From CAIVAT01 sp964455285 (GTDB taxonomy: Bacteria > Bacteroidota > Bacteroidia > Bacteroidales > FEN-979): 64,000 bases of DNA. Shown here one piece after another: positions 50,806 through 59,135 of the stretch (the first letter of the stretch is position 1; the number at the start of each line of letters is the position of its first letter). The notes beneath the pieces were generated by a model. It was not told the DNA's origin and did no database searches. It saw only the letters and a list, made by a program, of their open reading frames with translations. The stretch covers positions 1-64,000 of the forward strand of contig CAYVVG010000008.1 of the NCBI GenBank assembly GCA_964455285.1, read 5' to 3'. The translations under genes were made by a program, and so were the position numbers.

Positions 50806-52461
50806 ATGCTGCAGAAACTGGCCGTAAAGAATTACCTCCTGATACAAAACCTGGAGATCGGCTTCTCCGGGGGATTTTCCGTGATAACCGGAGAAACCGG
50901 GGCAGGAAAGTCGATCCTGCTGGGGGCACTCGCCCTGGTTCTGGGTCAGCGCGCCGATGCCAGTGTCCTGCTGGATCCCTCCCGCAAGTGTATCATTGAG
51001 GGCCATTTTCGGATCGACGGTTACCAGCTTGAGGAGTTTTTCCGCGATCACGAACTGGAGTACGAGGATACCCTGATCCTGCGAAGGGAATTGCAGGAGA
51101 ACGGAAAGTCGAGGGCCTTCGTCAACGACACACCGGTCCCACTTTCAGCCGTAAAGGAACTGGGTGACCGCCTGGTGAACATTCACTCCCAGCATTCCGT
51201 CGTCACGTTGAACGATTCGAATTTCCAGATGGCGGTCATGGACAGCTATGCAGCCATCGCCCGGGAAAGCCAGGATTTCAGGACCGGTTTCAACCGTTTC
51301 AACACCGCAAGGTCGAGGCTGGCTGCCCTGGAGGATGCCGAAGCGCGCTCGACAGCCGACCTGGACTATCACCGGTTCCTGCTCGAGGAACTGGATTCAG
51401 CCAGGCTGGTCGCCGGGGAAATTGAAGAACTTGAACAGCAACTCGACGAATTGAATCATGCTGAGGAGATCCGCGGGAACCTGGATAGAGCCGGTCAGAT
51501 CCTTTCCGACGACGAGGAGAGCATTCTCACCCGGTTGGCGGGCGCAGTACATCTGACGGGACAGGCGGCCCGGTTCAAGCCGGAACTGCAGGCGCTGGCC
51601 GACCGGATGAACAGCAGTTATATCGACCTCAAAGACCTGGCAGGGGATCTCCATGCCGCTGCCGGGCATGTCTTTACAGACCCGCAAACGGCCGAAATCC
51701 TCTCTCAGCGTCTTGACCTTCTCAACCGGCTGCTGAAGAAGCATCGTGTCGCCGGGATTGCGCAATTGCTGGAGGTGAGGGAGTCCATTGCCGGTAAGCT
51801 CGGCAAGGCAGCGACCCTTGAAGAAGAGATCGCAACGCTGAAAGGACAGATAGCCAAGATGGAAAAGGAGCTCCACTCCCTGGCAGTTGCCCTTTCTAAA
51901 AAACGCCTCCGGGCTGTGCCCGGATTCGAGAAGGAGGTGACGGCATTGCTCGCCCGGTTAGGTATCCCGAAAGCGCGGTTCAAGGTCGATCTGGCTGTGC
52001 TCGACAACCTTTCCCGCGACGGCTTGAACCGGGTGAACTTTCTCTTCAGCGCCAACCAGGGCATCGGGATGAAGGAACTGGGTTCGGCTGCCTCCGGCGG
52101 TGAGCTCTCCCGGCTGATGCTCGCCATCAAGTCGATGATCAGTCAGAAAAATCTGCTCCCAACCATTCTCTTCGACGAAATCGACAACGGGGTTTCCGGC
52201 GAAGTGGCCGCGAAGGTCGGTGCCATCCTGAAACACATGGGCGGCTTCATGCAGGTGGTCGCCATCACGCACCTTCCGCAGATTGCCGCCAGGGGCGAAC
52301 ATCATTACAGGGTATTCAAAACGGAGAAGGCGCAAACCACCTCCACCTCCATCCAGGAGATCGACCCACAGGAACGCGTGGAGGAAATCGCCAGGATGAT
52401 GAGCGATGAAACGGTTTCCGAGTCGGCTATAAATATGGCTAAAGAACTGTTGAATAATTGA
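50806..52461 (+). CDS. recN: DNA repair protein RecN
   Basis: An SMC-like ATPase for recombinational repair of double-strand breaks. The 551-residue protein has Walker A GETGAGKS (29-36), a long coiled-coil middle (about 155-365) and the C-terminal ATPase half with the signature SAASGGELSRLMLAIK and Walker B ILFDEIDNGVSG. The order and length match RecN. It starts 30 bases after DUF4835 and is followed by fabI after 41 AT-rich bases. Confidence 0.96.
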   Translation: MLQKLAVKNYLLIQNLEIGFSGGFSVITGETGAGKSILLGALALVLGQRADASVLLDPSRKCIIEGHFRIDGYQLEEFFRDHELEYEDTLILRRELQENGKSRAFVNDTPVPLSAVKELGDRLVNIHSQHSVVTLNDSNFQMAVMDSYAAIARESQDFRTGFNRFNTARSRLAALEDAEARSTADLDYHRFLLEELDSARLVAGEIEELEQQLDELNHAEEIRGNLDRAGQILSDDEESILTRLAGAVHLTGQAARFKPELQALADRMNSSYIDLKDLAGDLHAAAGHVFTDPQTAEILSQRLDLLNRLLKKHRVAGIAQLLEVRESIAGKLGKAATLEEEIATLKGQIAKMEKELHSLAVALSKKRLRAVPGFEKEVTALLARLGIPKARFKVDLAVLDNLSRDGLNRVNFLFSANQGIGMKELGSAASGGELSRLMLAIKSMISQKNLLPTILFDEIDNGVSGEVAAKVGAILKHMGGFMQVVAITHLPQIAARGEHHYRVFKTEKAQTTSTSIQEIDPQERVEEIARMMSDETVSESAINMAKELLNN

Positions 52462-52502
52462 TTATTTATTTAAATTAATGTATTACTTTAAATATAGGTA
52501 CA

Positions 52503-53339
52503 ATGGCATATAATATCCTGAAAGGAAAAAAAGGCATCATTTTCGGGGCATTGGACAGCAAGTCGATCGCCTGGAAAATTGCCGCAAGGGCCTACGAGGA
52601 GGGCGCGGTATTCACGCTCTCGAATACTCCGGTAGCTCTTCGTTTCGGGGAGATCCACCAGCTTGCCGGTCAATGCCAGGCCGAGATCATCCCGGCCGAT
52701 GCCACGCGCGTGGAAGACCTCGAACATGTTTTCCGGCGTTCGATGGAGGTGCTGGGGGGAAAGGTGGATTTCGTGCTTCATTCCATCGGTATGTCGTTGA
52801 ATGTAAGAAAGCAGAAGGAGTATGATGACCTCGACTACGACTATTTCCAGAAGACCATCGATATTTCCGCCCTCTCGTTCCACAAGATGTTGCAGGTAGC
52901 CAAGAAACTCGATGCCATCAACGAGTGGGGGTCGGTGCTGGCACTCTCTTACATTGCCGCGCAACGGACGCTGGTCGGGTACAACGATATGGCCGATGCC
53001 AAGGCGCTCCTCGAGTCGATCGCCCGCAGCTTCGGTTACATCTACGGCAGGGAGAAGCACATACGGATCAACACCATCTCCCAGTCGCCCACCCGGACAA
53101 CCGCCGGCAGCGGTATCAAGGGGATCGACGGACTGCTCGACTTCACCGAAAGGATGTCACCGCTGGGAAATGCGACGGCCGACGAATGCGCCGATTTCTC
53201 GATCGTCCTCTTCTCCGACCTGTCGCGCAAAGTGACGATGCAGAACATATACCACGACGGTGGATTCTCCAGCATGGCCATGAGTCTGAAAGCCATGACC
53301 CAGTATAACAAGTGCCTCGAGGAGGAGGATAATTTATAG
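52503..53339 (+). CDS. fabI: Enoyl-[acyl-carrier-protein] reductase FabI
   Basis: Last reductive step of each fatty-acid elongation cycle. The 278-residue enzyme has the FabI-type cofactor site GALDSKSIAWKIA, the DFVLHSIGMS strand and the Tyr150, Tyr160, Lys167 arrangement (SYIAAQRTLVGYNDMADAK), with spacing equal to E. coli Tyr146, Tyr156, Lys163. It is the target type of triclosan. It lies between recN and the ETF module; etfB has its own promoter. Confidence 0.93.
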   Translation: MAYNILKGKKGIIFGALDSKSIAWKIAARAYEEGAVFTLSNTPVALRFGEIHQLAGQCQAEIIPADATRVEDLEHVFRRSMEVLGGKVDFVLHSIGMSLNVRKQKEYDDLDYDYFQKTIDISALSFHKMLQVAKKLDAINEWGSVLALSYIAAQRTLVGYNDMADAKALLESIARSFGYIYGREKHIRINTISQSPTRTTAGSGIKGIDGLLDFTERMSPLGNATADECADFSIVLFSDLSRKVTMQNIYHDGGFSSMAMSLKAMTQYNKCLEEEDNL

Positions 53340-53361
53340 CCATTCTTTTCACCCTTTTCGT

Positions 53362-53369
53362 TAACTTTG
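53362..53369 (+). promoter_or_regulatory. -7 box of the ETF module promoter
   Basis: TAACTTTG lies 41 bases before the etfB ATG at 53411. No ideal -33 element was found. Confidence 0.55.
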
Positions 53370-53410
53370 CACCCCAAAATTTCATTCCTACATCCTCAAT
53401 CATATTGTCA

Positions 53411-54160
53411 ATGAAGATTTTAGTTTGCATCAGCCATGTCCCCGACACCACCACCAAGGTGCGGTTTGCCGACGATAACAAACGGTTCGATACGGCCGGG
53501 GTCCAATGGATCATCAATCCCTGGGATGAACTCTCACTGACACGGGCACTTGAGCTGAAAGACGACCCCGCTGCCGGTGTTACAAAGGTCACGGTGGCAC
53601 ACGTCGGTCTGATCGACAGCGAGCCCACCATCCGTAAAGCGCTTGCCATCGGTGCCGACGACGGCATCCGAGTCAATGCGGCCCCCGCCGATGCGTACTT
53701 TGTCGCTGCCCAACTGGCGAATGTCCTGCGGCAAGAACCTTACGACCTGGTCCTTTGCGGCATCGAATCGAGCGACCACAACGGATCGATGGTAGGGGGG
53801 ATGCTGGCCGAATTCCTGGGATATCCTTCGGTTTCCTCCGTCTCCGGCATCACGGTGAAGGACGGAGAGCTGCTCTTTACCCGCGAGATCGACGGGGGTA
53901 AAGAGATCGTGACCGTTCCCGGACCGGTGGTCGCCATCGTACAGAAAGGGATCGCCAAAGAGCCGAGAATCGCAGCCATGAGAGGGATCATGATGGCCCG
54001 TACAAAGCCCCTGGCGGTGAAAGAACCGGCGGCTGCCGAATCCCTGACCGAAGTGGTGGTCTTCGAAATGCCGAAGCCGCGCGCAGCCTGCAAATTCGTC
54101 GATCCGGAGAACCCGAAACAACTGATCGACCTCCTCCAGAACGAAGCAAAAATCATCTAA
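53411..54160 (+). CDS. etfB: Electron transfer flavoprotein beta subunit
   Basis: ETF takes electrons from acyl-CoA dehydrogenases. The 249-residue beta subunit has MKILVCISHVPDTTTKVRF, the nucleotide-binding-fold segments VAHVGLIDSEPTIRKALAIGADDGI and LVLCGIESSDHNGSMVGGMLAEFLGYPS, and the family recognition loop (EPRIAAMRGIMMARTKPL). It lies 23 bases before etfA, and the module ends with an acyl-CoA dehydrogenase. The start is the ATG at 53411; the in-frame TTG at 53405 is less likely. Confidence 0.93.
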   Translation: MKILVCISHVPDTTTKVRFADDNKRFDTAGVQWIINPWDELSLTRALELKDDPAAGVTKVTVAHVGLIDSEPTIRKALAIGADDGIRVNAAPADAYFVAAQLANVLRQEPYDLVLCGIESSDHNGSMVGGMLAEFLGYPSVSSVSGITVKDGELLFTREIDGGKEIVTVPGPVVAIVQKGIAKEPRIAAMRGIMMARTKPLAVKEPAAAESLTEVVVFEMPKPRAACKFVDPENPKQLIDLLQNEAKII

Positions 54161-54183
54161 ACGACCCTAAAACAAAGCGAAAC

Positions 54184-55155
54184 ATGTCTGTTTTAATCTA
54201 TACGGAGAACTGGGACGGAAAATTCAAGAAACTGAGTTTTGAATTGGTTTCCTACGGCGCCAGGCTGGCGGAGATGCTTCACACCGAAGCGGTTGTGCTC
54301 TCGATCGGGAACGTGGAACCCGGGGAACTTGAGAACCTGGGAAAATACGGCGCAGCGCGGATCATACAAGCAGTGAACCCTGGCGTGAACGTGTTCGACA
54401 CCCGGGCTTTCACCCGGATCATCGCCGGCATTGCCACCCGTGAGCATGCAACGATCGTGCTTCTCTCCAACAACAACACGGGAAAAGCCCTGGCCCCCCG
54501 CCTGTCGGTCGTGTTAAAAGCCGGACTTGGAGCGGGTGTGAGCGGTCTTCCCGTCAGCCTCGATCCTTTTATCGTTCAAAAGAAGGCCTTTTCGGGCAAC
54601 GCCTTCAGCCAGGTAGCGATCCGCACCGCGGTGCGCGTGCTCACGCTGGCCCAGAATTCGTTCGAGATCACCGACCGCGGGACCCTGGCGGGGGTTACCG
54701 GGGAAACCGCGGATTGGGATGCCGGCGCGGTGAGCACCACGGTGAAAGAGGTGCAGAAGCAGAGCGGCAAGATCCTGCTGACCGATGCCGATATAGTCGT
54801 GTCGGGCGGACGGGGTATGAAATCGCCCGATAACTGGGGTCCGCTCATGGAACTTGCCGGCCTGCTGGGCGCAGCCACCGCCTGTTCACGTCCTGTTTCG
54901 GACGAAGGATGGAGGCCTCACGACGAACATACCGGGCAAACCGGCAAAATCATTGCACCCAACCTTTATTTCGCCATCGGGATCTCCGGTGCCACGCAGC
55001 ACCTGGCCGGTGTCAGCTCCTCAAAATTCATCGTTGCCATCAATACCGATAAGGACGCGCCCATATTCTCGGCCGCCCAGTACGGAATTGTCGGTGATGC
55101 CGGTAAAGTGTTGCCGAAACTGGTGGAAGCTGTGAGGGAAATCAAGGGGAAATAG
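54184..55155 (+). CDS. etfA: Electron transfer flavoprotein alpha subunit
   Basis: The 323-residue alpha subunit carries the FAD-binding C-terminal domain. Its signature runs NLYFAIGISGATQHLAGV and then SKFIVAINTDKDAPIF and YGIVGDAGKVLPKL. The N-terminal half pairs with EtfB. Length is normal. It lies 6 bases before the membrane Fe-S protein that should receive its electrons. Confidence 0.94.
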   Translation: MSVLIYTENWDGKFKKLSFELVSYGARLAEMLHTEAVVLSIGNVEPGELENLGKYGAARIIQAVNPGVNVFDTRAFTRIIAGIATREHATIVLLSNNNTGKALAPRLSVVLKAGLGAGVSGLPVSLDPFIVQKKAFSGNAFSQVAIRTAVRVLTLAQNSFEITDRGTLAGVTGETADWDAGAVSTTVKEVQKQSGKILLTDADIVVSGGRGMKSPDNWGPLMELAGLLGAATACSRPVSDEGWRPHDEHTGQTGKIIAPNLYFAIGISGATQHLAGVSSSKFIVAINTDKDAPIFSAAQYGIVGDAGKVLPKLVEAVREIKGK

Positions 55156-55161
55156 TGCGCT

Positions 55162-56493
55162 ATGATCCGACAACTGGTTTTCGCACTCGCTCTGCTGGTA
55201 ACCCTCGGGTTCTTCACCTTCACCTCGCTCCGGATATACCGTTTCTTCCGCCTTACCCGTCCCGCTTTTCCAGTTCAGGACCTGGGTAAACGGTTCCTGG
55301 TCATGCTCCGGGTGGCCATCGGGCAAAGCCGGATCTTCCGCCGCCCTTTTACAGGCTTTTTCCATGCGCTGGTTTTCTGGGGATTCTGCGTCATTGCCTT
55401 CGGAAGTATCGAGATGGTGATCGACGGACTCTCCGGAACCGATCGTTCACTGCAGATATTGGGACCTCTCTATTCCCTGATCACCGCTTCGGGCGACCTC
55501 TTTGCCATCCTGGTCGGGGTCTCGATCCTGGTGTTCCTGGCCCGGCGCCTGTTCCTGCATGTCAGCCGGTTCGAGGGTGTCGAGATGAAAGCGATCTCGC
55601 ATACCGATGCAAAAATAGCCCTTACGCTGATCCTTCTGCTGATGATCTCCTTGCTGGGAATGAACATGGGCTACATGGCCCTGCACCGGACCACGGGAGA
55701 GGAACCGGCAGGCATCTACCCGGTCAGTTCGCTGCTCGGAGGACTCCTTGCAGGATGGGACCCGGGAACCCTGCGCATCTTTTCCGAGACCTGCTGGTGG
55801 ACCCATATCCTGTTGATCTTCCTCTTCGCCAACATTCTTCCCTATTCCAAGCATTTCCACGTGTTTATGTCGGTTCCCAACGTCTTCCTTTCCCGGTTGG
55901 ATCCGTTGGGAAAACTTGCCAACATGGATGCGATCACCCGGGAAGTGAAGATGATGCTTGACCCTGCGGCCGCGGCAGATCTTCCTGCCGGAGCTCCGGT
56001 GGAGCGATTCGGGGTGAAAGATGCCGAAGATATTTCATGGAAGAACTATCTCGATGCACTGGCATGCACCGAATGCGGCCGTTGCACCTCGGTATGCCCG
56101 GCTAACCTCACGGGAAAACGCCTCTCGCCGAGAAAAATCATGATGGATGTCAGGGCCCGGATGAAAGAGAAAGGACCCGGTCTGGTCCGGAAGGGCAAGG
56201 ATTTTACCGACGGACGGTCCCTGCTGAGGGATTATATCACGGAGGAGGAGCTCTGGGCATGTACGACCTGCAATGCCTGCGCCAGGGAATGTCCTATCAG
56301 CATCAACCATCCTTCGCTGATCGTCGATATGAGGCGTTACCTGGTGATGGAGGAGGCCTCCGCGCCGGGTGGGATCAAAGGCGTGTTCAATAACATTGAG
56401 AATAACGGAGCTCCCTGGCAGTATTCGCCCGAAGACCGGATGCTCTGGGCCCGTAACCTGGAAGTGAACGTAAAACAGCCTGTCGGGATATGA
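55162..56493 (+). CDS. Membrane Fe-S protein, putative ETF:quinone oxidoreductase subunit
   Basis: A 443-residue protein with about five membrane segments in the N-terminal 240 residues, like the gamma subunit of respiratory nitrate reductase. Two 4Fe-4S motifs follow: C-x2-C-x2-C-x3-C at Cys302, 305, 308 and 312, and again at Cys367, 370, 373 and 377. This layout matches HdrE/HdrD-like proteins that pass electrons to quinone. With the next gene it should form the quinone-reducing partner of EtfAB. It overlaps that gene by 4 bases (56490-56493). Confidence 0.85.
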   Translation: MIRQLVFALALLVTLGFFTFTSLRIYRFFRLTRPAFPVQDLGKRFLVMLRVAIGQSRIFRRPFTGFFHALVFWGFCVIAFGSIEMVIDGLSGTDRSLQILGPLYSLITASGDLFAILVGVSILVFLARRLFLHVSRFEGVEMKAISHTDAKIALTLILLLMISLLGMNMGYMALHRTTGEEPAGIYPVSSLLGGLLAGWDPGTLRIFSETCWWTHILLIFLFANILPYSKHFHVFMSVPNVFLSRLDPLGKLANMDAITREVKMMLDPAAAADLPAGAPVERFGVKDAEDISWKNYLDALACTECGRCTSVCPANLTGKRLSPRKIMMDVRARMKEKGPGLVRKGKDFTDGRSLLRDYITEEELWACTTCNACARECPISINHPSLIVDMRRYLVMEEASAPGGIKGVFNNIENNGAPWQYSPEDRMLWARNLEVNVKQPVGI

Positions 56494-57281
56494 TAAAACC
56501 GATTGAAGTGCCGGTAATGGCCGACCTCCACGCCCGCGGCGTGACCCCTGAATATCTGTTCTGGGTGGGTTGTGCGGGTGCCTACGACGACCGTTATCAG
56601 AAAGTCACCCGTGCCTTTGCCAAAATACTCGATCACCTTGGGGTGAGTTATGCCGTTCTGGGGAAGGAGGAATCCTGCACGGGCGATCCTGCCCGCCGGG
56701 CCGGAAATGAGATGCTCTACCAGATGCAGGCGCTCCGCAACATAGAGATCTTCCGTTCCTACAACATCCGTAAGATCATCACGATCTGTCCGCACTGTTA
56801 CAATATCTTCAAAAATGAGTATCCCGACCTGGGAGCCGATTTTGAAGTGATCAGCTATCTGCAGTTCCTTGAATCCCAGGCGACATCCGGAAGATTGACC
56901 ATCAGTCAGGATCGCCTGAAAAATACCACGGTCACTTACCACGATCCCTGCTACCTCGGTCGAGCCAATGATATTTACGAGGAACCGAGGTCATTGCTGA
57001 AGAAGCTGGCACCGGATTTTAAGGAGATGGAGCGCAGCCGGAGTTTTGCCCTCTGTTGCGGCGCCGGCGGCGCCCAGATGTTCAAGGAAGCGGAAAAAGG
57101 CGATAAGGAGGTCTTCATCGAGCGAACCGAGGAGGCCCTCAGGACCGGTGCCGGCGTGATTGCCACCGCCTGCCCGTTCTGCATGACGATGCTGACCGAC
57201 GGACTGAAGTACAAGAACCGGGAAGGGGAGGTGAGGAACCTCGACATCGCGGAACTGATCGCAGAATCATTGAATCTTTAA
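56490..57281 (+). CDS. CCG-domain Fe-S protein, HdrB/GlpC-like
   Basis: A 263-residue protein with two CCG (cysteine-rich) domains, as in heterodisulfide reductase HdrB/HdrD. The first has WVGCAGAYDDR, KEESCTGD and ITICPHCYN. The second has HDPCYLGRANDIYEEPRSLL, ALCCGAGGAQMF and ATACPFCMTM. Such domains bind unusual iron-sulfur clusters that take part in electron transfer. It is translationally coupled to the membrane Fe-S protein, so the two probably form one complex. Confidence 0.88.
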   Translation: MIKPIEVPVMADLHARGVTPEYLFWVGCAGAYDDRYQKVTRAFAKILDHLGVSYAVLGKEESCTGDPARRAGNEMLYQMQALRNIEIFRSYNIRKIITICPHCYNIFKNEYPDLGADFEVISYLQFLESQATSGRLTISQDRLKNTTVTYHDPCYLGRANDIYEEPRSLLKKLAPDFKEMERSRSFALCCGAGGAQMFKEAEKGDKEVFIERTEEALRTGAGVIATACPFCMTMLTDGLKYKNREGEVRNLDIAELIAESLNL

Positions 57282-57300
57282 TTGATAAAACCAAACCGAA

Positions 57301-59085
57301 ATGGAGAACAGAAAAGTGCTGAAGAGCGGCGAATTCCTCGTCGACGGGATCAACGCGGCTGATGTTTTCATTCCCGAGCAGTTTGACGAGGAACAGCAGA
57401 TGATCGCCCAAACGATCCAGGATTTCCTCGAGGCGGAACTCTACCCGAACATCGACCGCATCGATTCCCCCGATACTGCCCTGATGAAAGAGATCCTGAA
57501 GAAAGCCGGCGATCTTGGCCTGATGGGGATCTCGATCCCAGAAGAATACGGAGGCTTCGGCCAGTCATTCGTAACCCAGATGCTGGCAGCCGAAAAGATC
57601 GGCGCAGGCCATTCGTTCTCTGTTGCCTTTATGGCCCACACGGGGATCGGTACCCTGCCGATCATGTACTATGGCAATGAGGACCAGCGCCAGCGGTATG
57701 TGACAAGGCTCGCAACGGGTGAGATGCTGGGGGCTTACTGCCTGACCGAGCCCGGGGCCGGAAGCGATGCCAATTCAGGGAAGACCACTGCCATTTTGTC
57801 CGATGACGGGCAGCACTATATCCTGAACGGGCAGAAAATGTGGATCACCAATGCCGGGTTCGCCGATACCCAGGTGGTCTTTGCCAAGATCGACCGAGAC
57901 CGCGTGCTCAGCGCATTTATTGTCGAGCGCAGCTTCCCAGGTGTGGTTGTAAACCCGGATGAGCATAAGATGGGCATCAAAGGGTCGTCGACGGCTCAGA
58001 TCTTTTACAACGATGTGAAGGTGCCTGTGACCAACCTCATCGGGGCCCGCGGCGAAGGATTCAGGATCGCGCTCAGCATTCTTCACATGGGACGCATCAA
58101 GCTGGGCGCCAATGTACTGGGTGCCTGCAAGAAGGCCATCATCGATTCGGTCAGGTATGCCAACGAACGGAAACAGTTCAATGTGCTGATCTCGACCTTT
58201 GGTGCCATCCGCCATAAGCTGGCGCAACAGGTGATTACCACTTATGCACTCGAATCAGCGATTTACCGGTTAAGCAAGGATATCGACGACCAGATCGAGG
58301 CCAACAAGGCCTCGGGCATGGACAAGGGCAAGGCATCCATTGAAGGCATCAGCCATTATGCAGTGGAGGCGGCGATCCTGAAAGTGTACGGGTCGGAAGC
58401 GCTCGATTTCGTGATCGACGAGGCGGTCCAGATCCATGGCGGTATGGGATATTCGGCCGAAATGGCGGTGGAGCGCGGCTACCGTGATTCACGCATCAAC
58501 CGGATCTTCGAAGGAACCAACGAGATCAACCGTCTTCTGGTGGTCGACACCGCCATGAAACGCGCGATGAAAGGCGATTTCGACCTTTTCGGCAAAGCGG
58601 CTGCCCTGGCTTCGGCCGACGGGGCCGTTCACGAGGACATGATGCCGGGCGACGGCTATTTCACGGCCAAGCATAAGGTCATCCGCAATTTCAAGAACCT
58701 GATCCTGTTGCTGATCCACGAAGCCTCCGCCTGTTTCGACAAGAAACTGGTGCAGGAGCAGGAGGTGCTCAACAACCTGGCCGACATGATCATACAGGTT
58801 TATATTGCCGAATCGCTCGCCCTGAGGATCGAAAAAATGGAGAATCTGCGTGGGGAAGATCCGTCGGGGGTGTACCGGGCGATCCTCGACGTGTTCGTTT
58901 ACGATGCCGCCGACAACATCCGCAAACCGGCAGTGGATGCATTTAACTCGCTGGGTGTAACCGGCAGGGAAGGGCAATTCCGTCGCTGGATCGATACGCT
59001 GTCTACTGCTCCCGGCATCAATGTGAAAGAGGCCAGGAGAAAGATCGCCGAAAAACTGATCGCCGACAATGGCTACAAATGGTAG
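57301..59085 (+). CDS. Acyl-CoA dehydrogenase family protein, long form
   Basis: A 594-residue flavoprotein that oxidises acyl-CoA to the enoyl-CoA. Features are the helical N-domain (DEEQQMIAQTIQDFLEAEL), CLTEPGAGSDAN and WITNAGFADTQ around FAD, IHGGMGYSAEMAVERGYRDS, and FEGTNEINRLL. After about residue 400 it has ~190 extra residues, as in the longer, VLCAD-like group. Electrons should pass to EtfAB encoded just upstream. A terminator follows its stop codon. Confidence 0.93.
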   Translation: MENRKVLKSGEFLVDGINAADVFIPEQFDEEQQMIAQTIQDFLEAELYPNIDRIDSPDTALMKEILKKAGDLGLMGISIPEEYGGFGQSFVTQMLAAEKIGAGHSFSVAFMAHTGIGTLPIMYYGNEDQRQRYVTRLATGEMLGAYCLTEPGAGSDANSGKTTAILSDDGQHYILNGQKMWITNAGFADTQVVFAKIDRDRVLSAFIVERSFPGVVVNPDEHKMGIKGSSTAQIFYNDVKVPVTNLIGARGEGFRIALSILHMGRIKLGANVLGACKKAIIDSVRYANERKQFNVLISTFGAIRHKLAQQVITTYALESAIYRLSKDIDDQIEANKASGMDKGKASIEGISHYAVEAAILKVYGSEALDFVIDEAVQIHGGMGYSAEMAVERGYRDSRINRIFEGTNEINRLLVVDTAMKRAMKGDFDLFGKAAALASADGAVHEDMMPGDGYFTAKHKVIRNFKNLILLLIHEASACFDKKLVQEQEVLNNLADMIIQVYIAESLALRIEKMENLRGEDPSGVYRAILDVFVYDAADNIRKPAVDAFNSLGVTGREGQFRRWIDTLSTAPGINVKEARRKIAEKLIADNGYKW

Positions 59086-59109
59086 ACGGCAGCCTGTTTA
59101 AGAAGAAAC

Positions 59110-59135
59110 GGGATCCTCAGGATCCCTTTTCTTTT
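59110..59135. terminator. Bidirectional terminator with the clpC stop codon in its loop
   Basis: GGGATCC (59110-59116) and GGATCCC (59120-59126) form a perfect 7-bp stem. The 3-base loop TCA (59117-59119) is the clpC stop codon read on the minus strand. A T-rich run follows on the plus strand, for the acyl-CoA dehydrogenase transcript. The minus strand has a shorter T-rich tail, so it may work in both directions. Confidence 0.75.
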
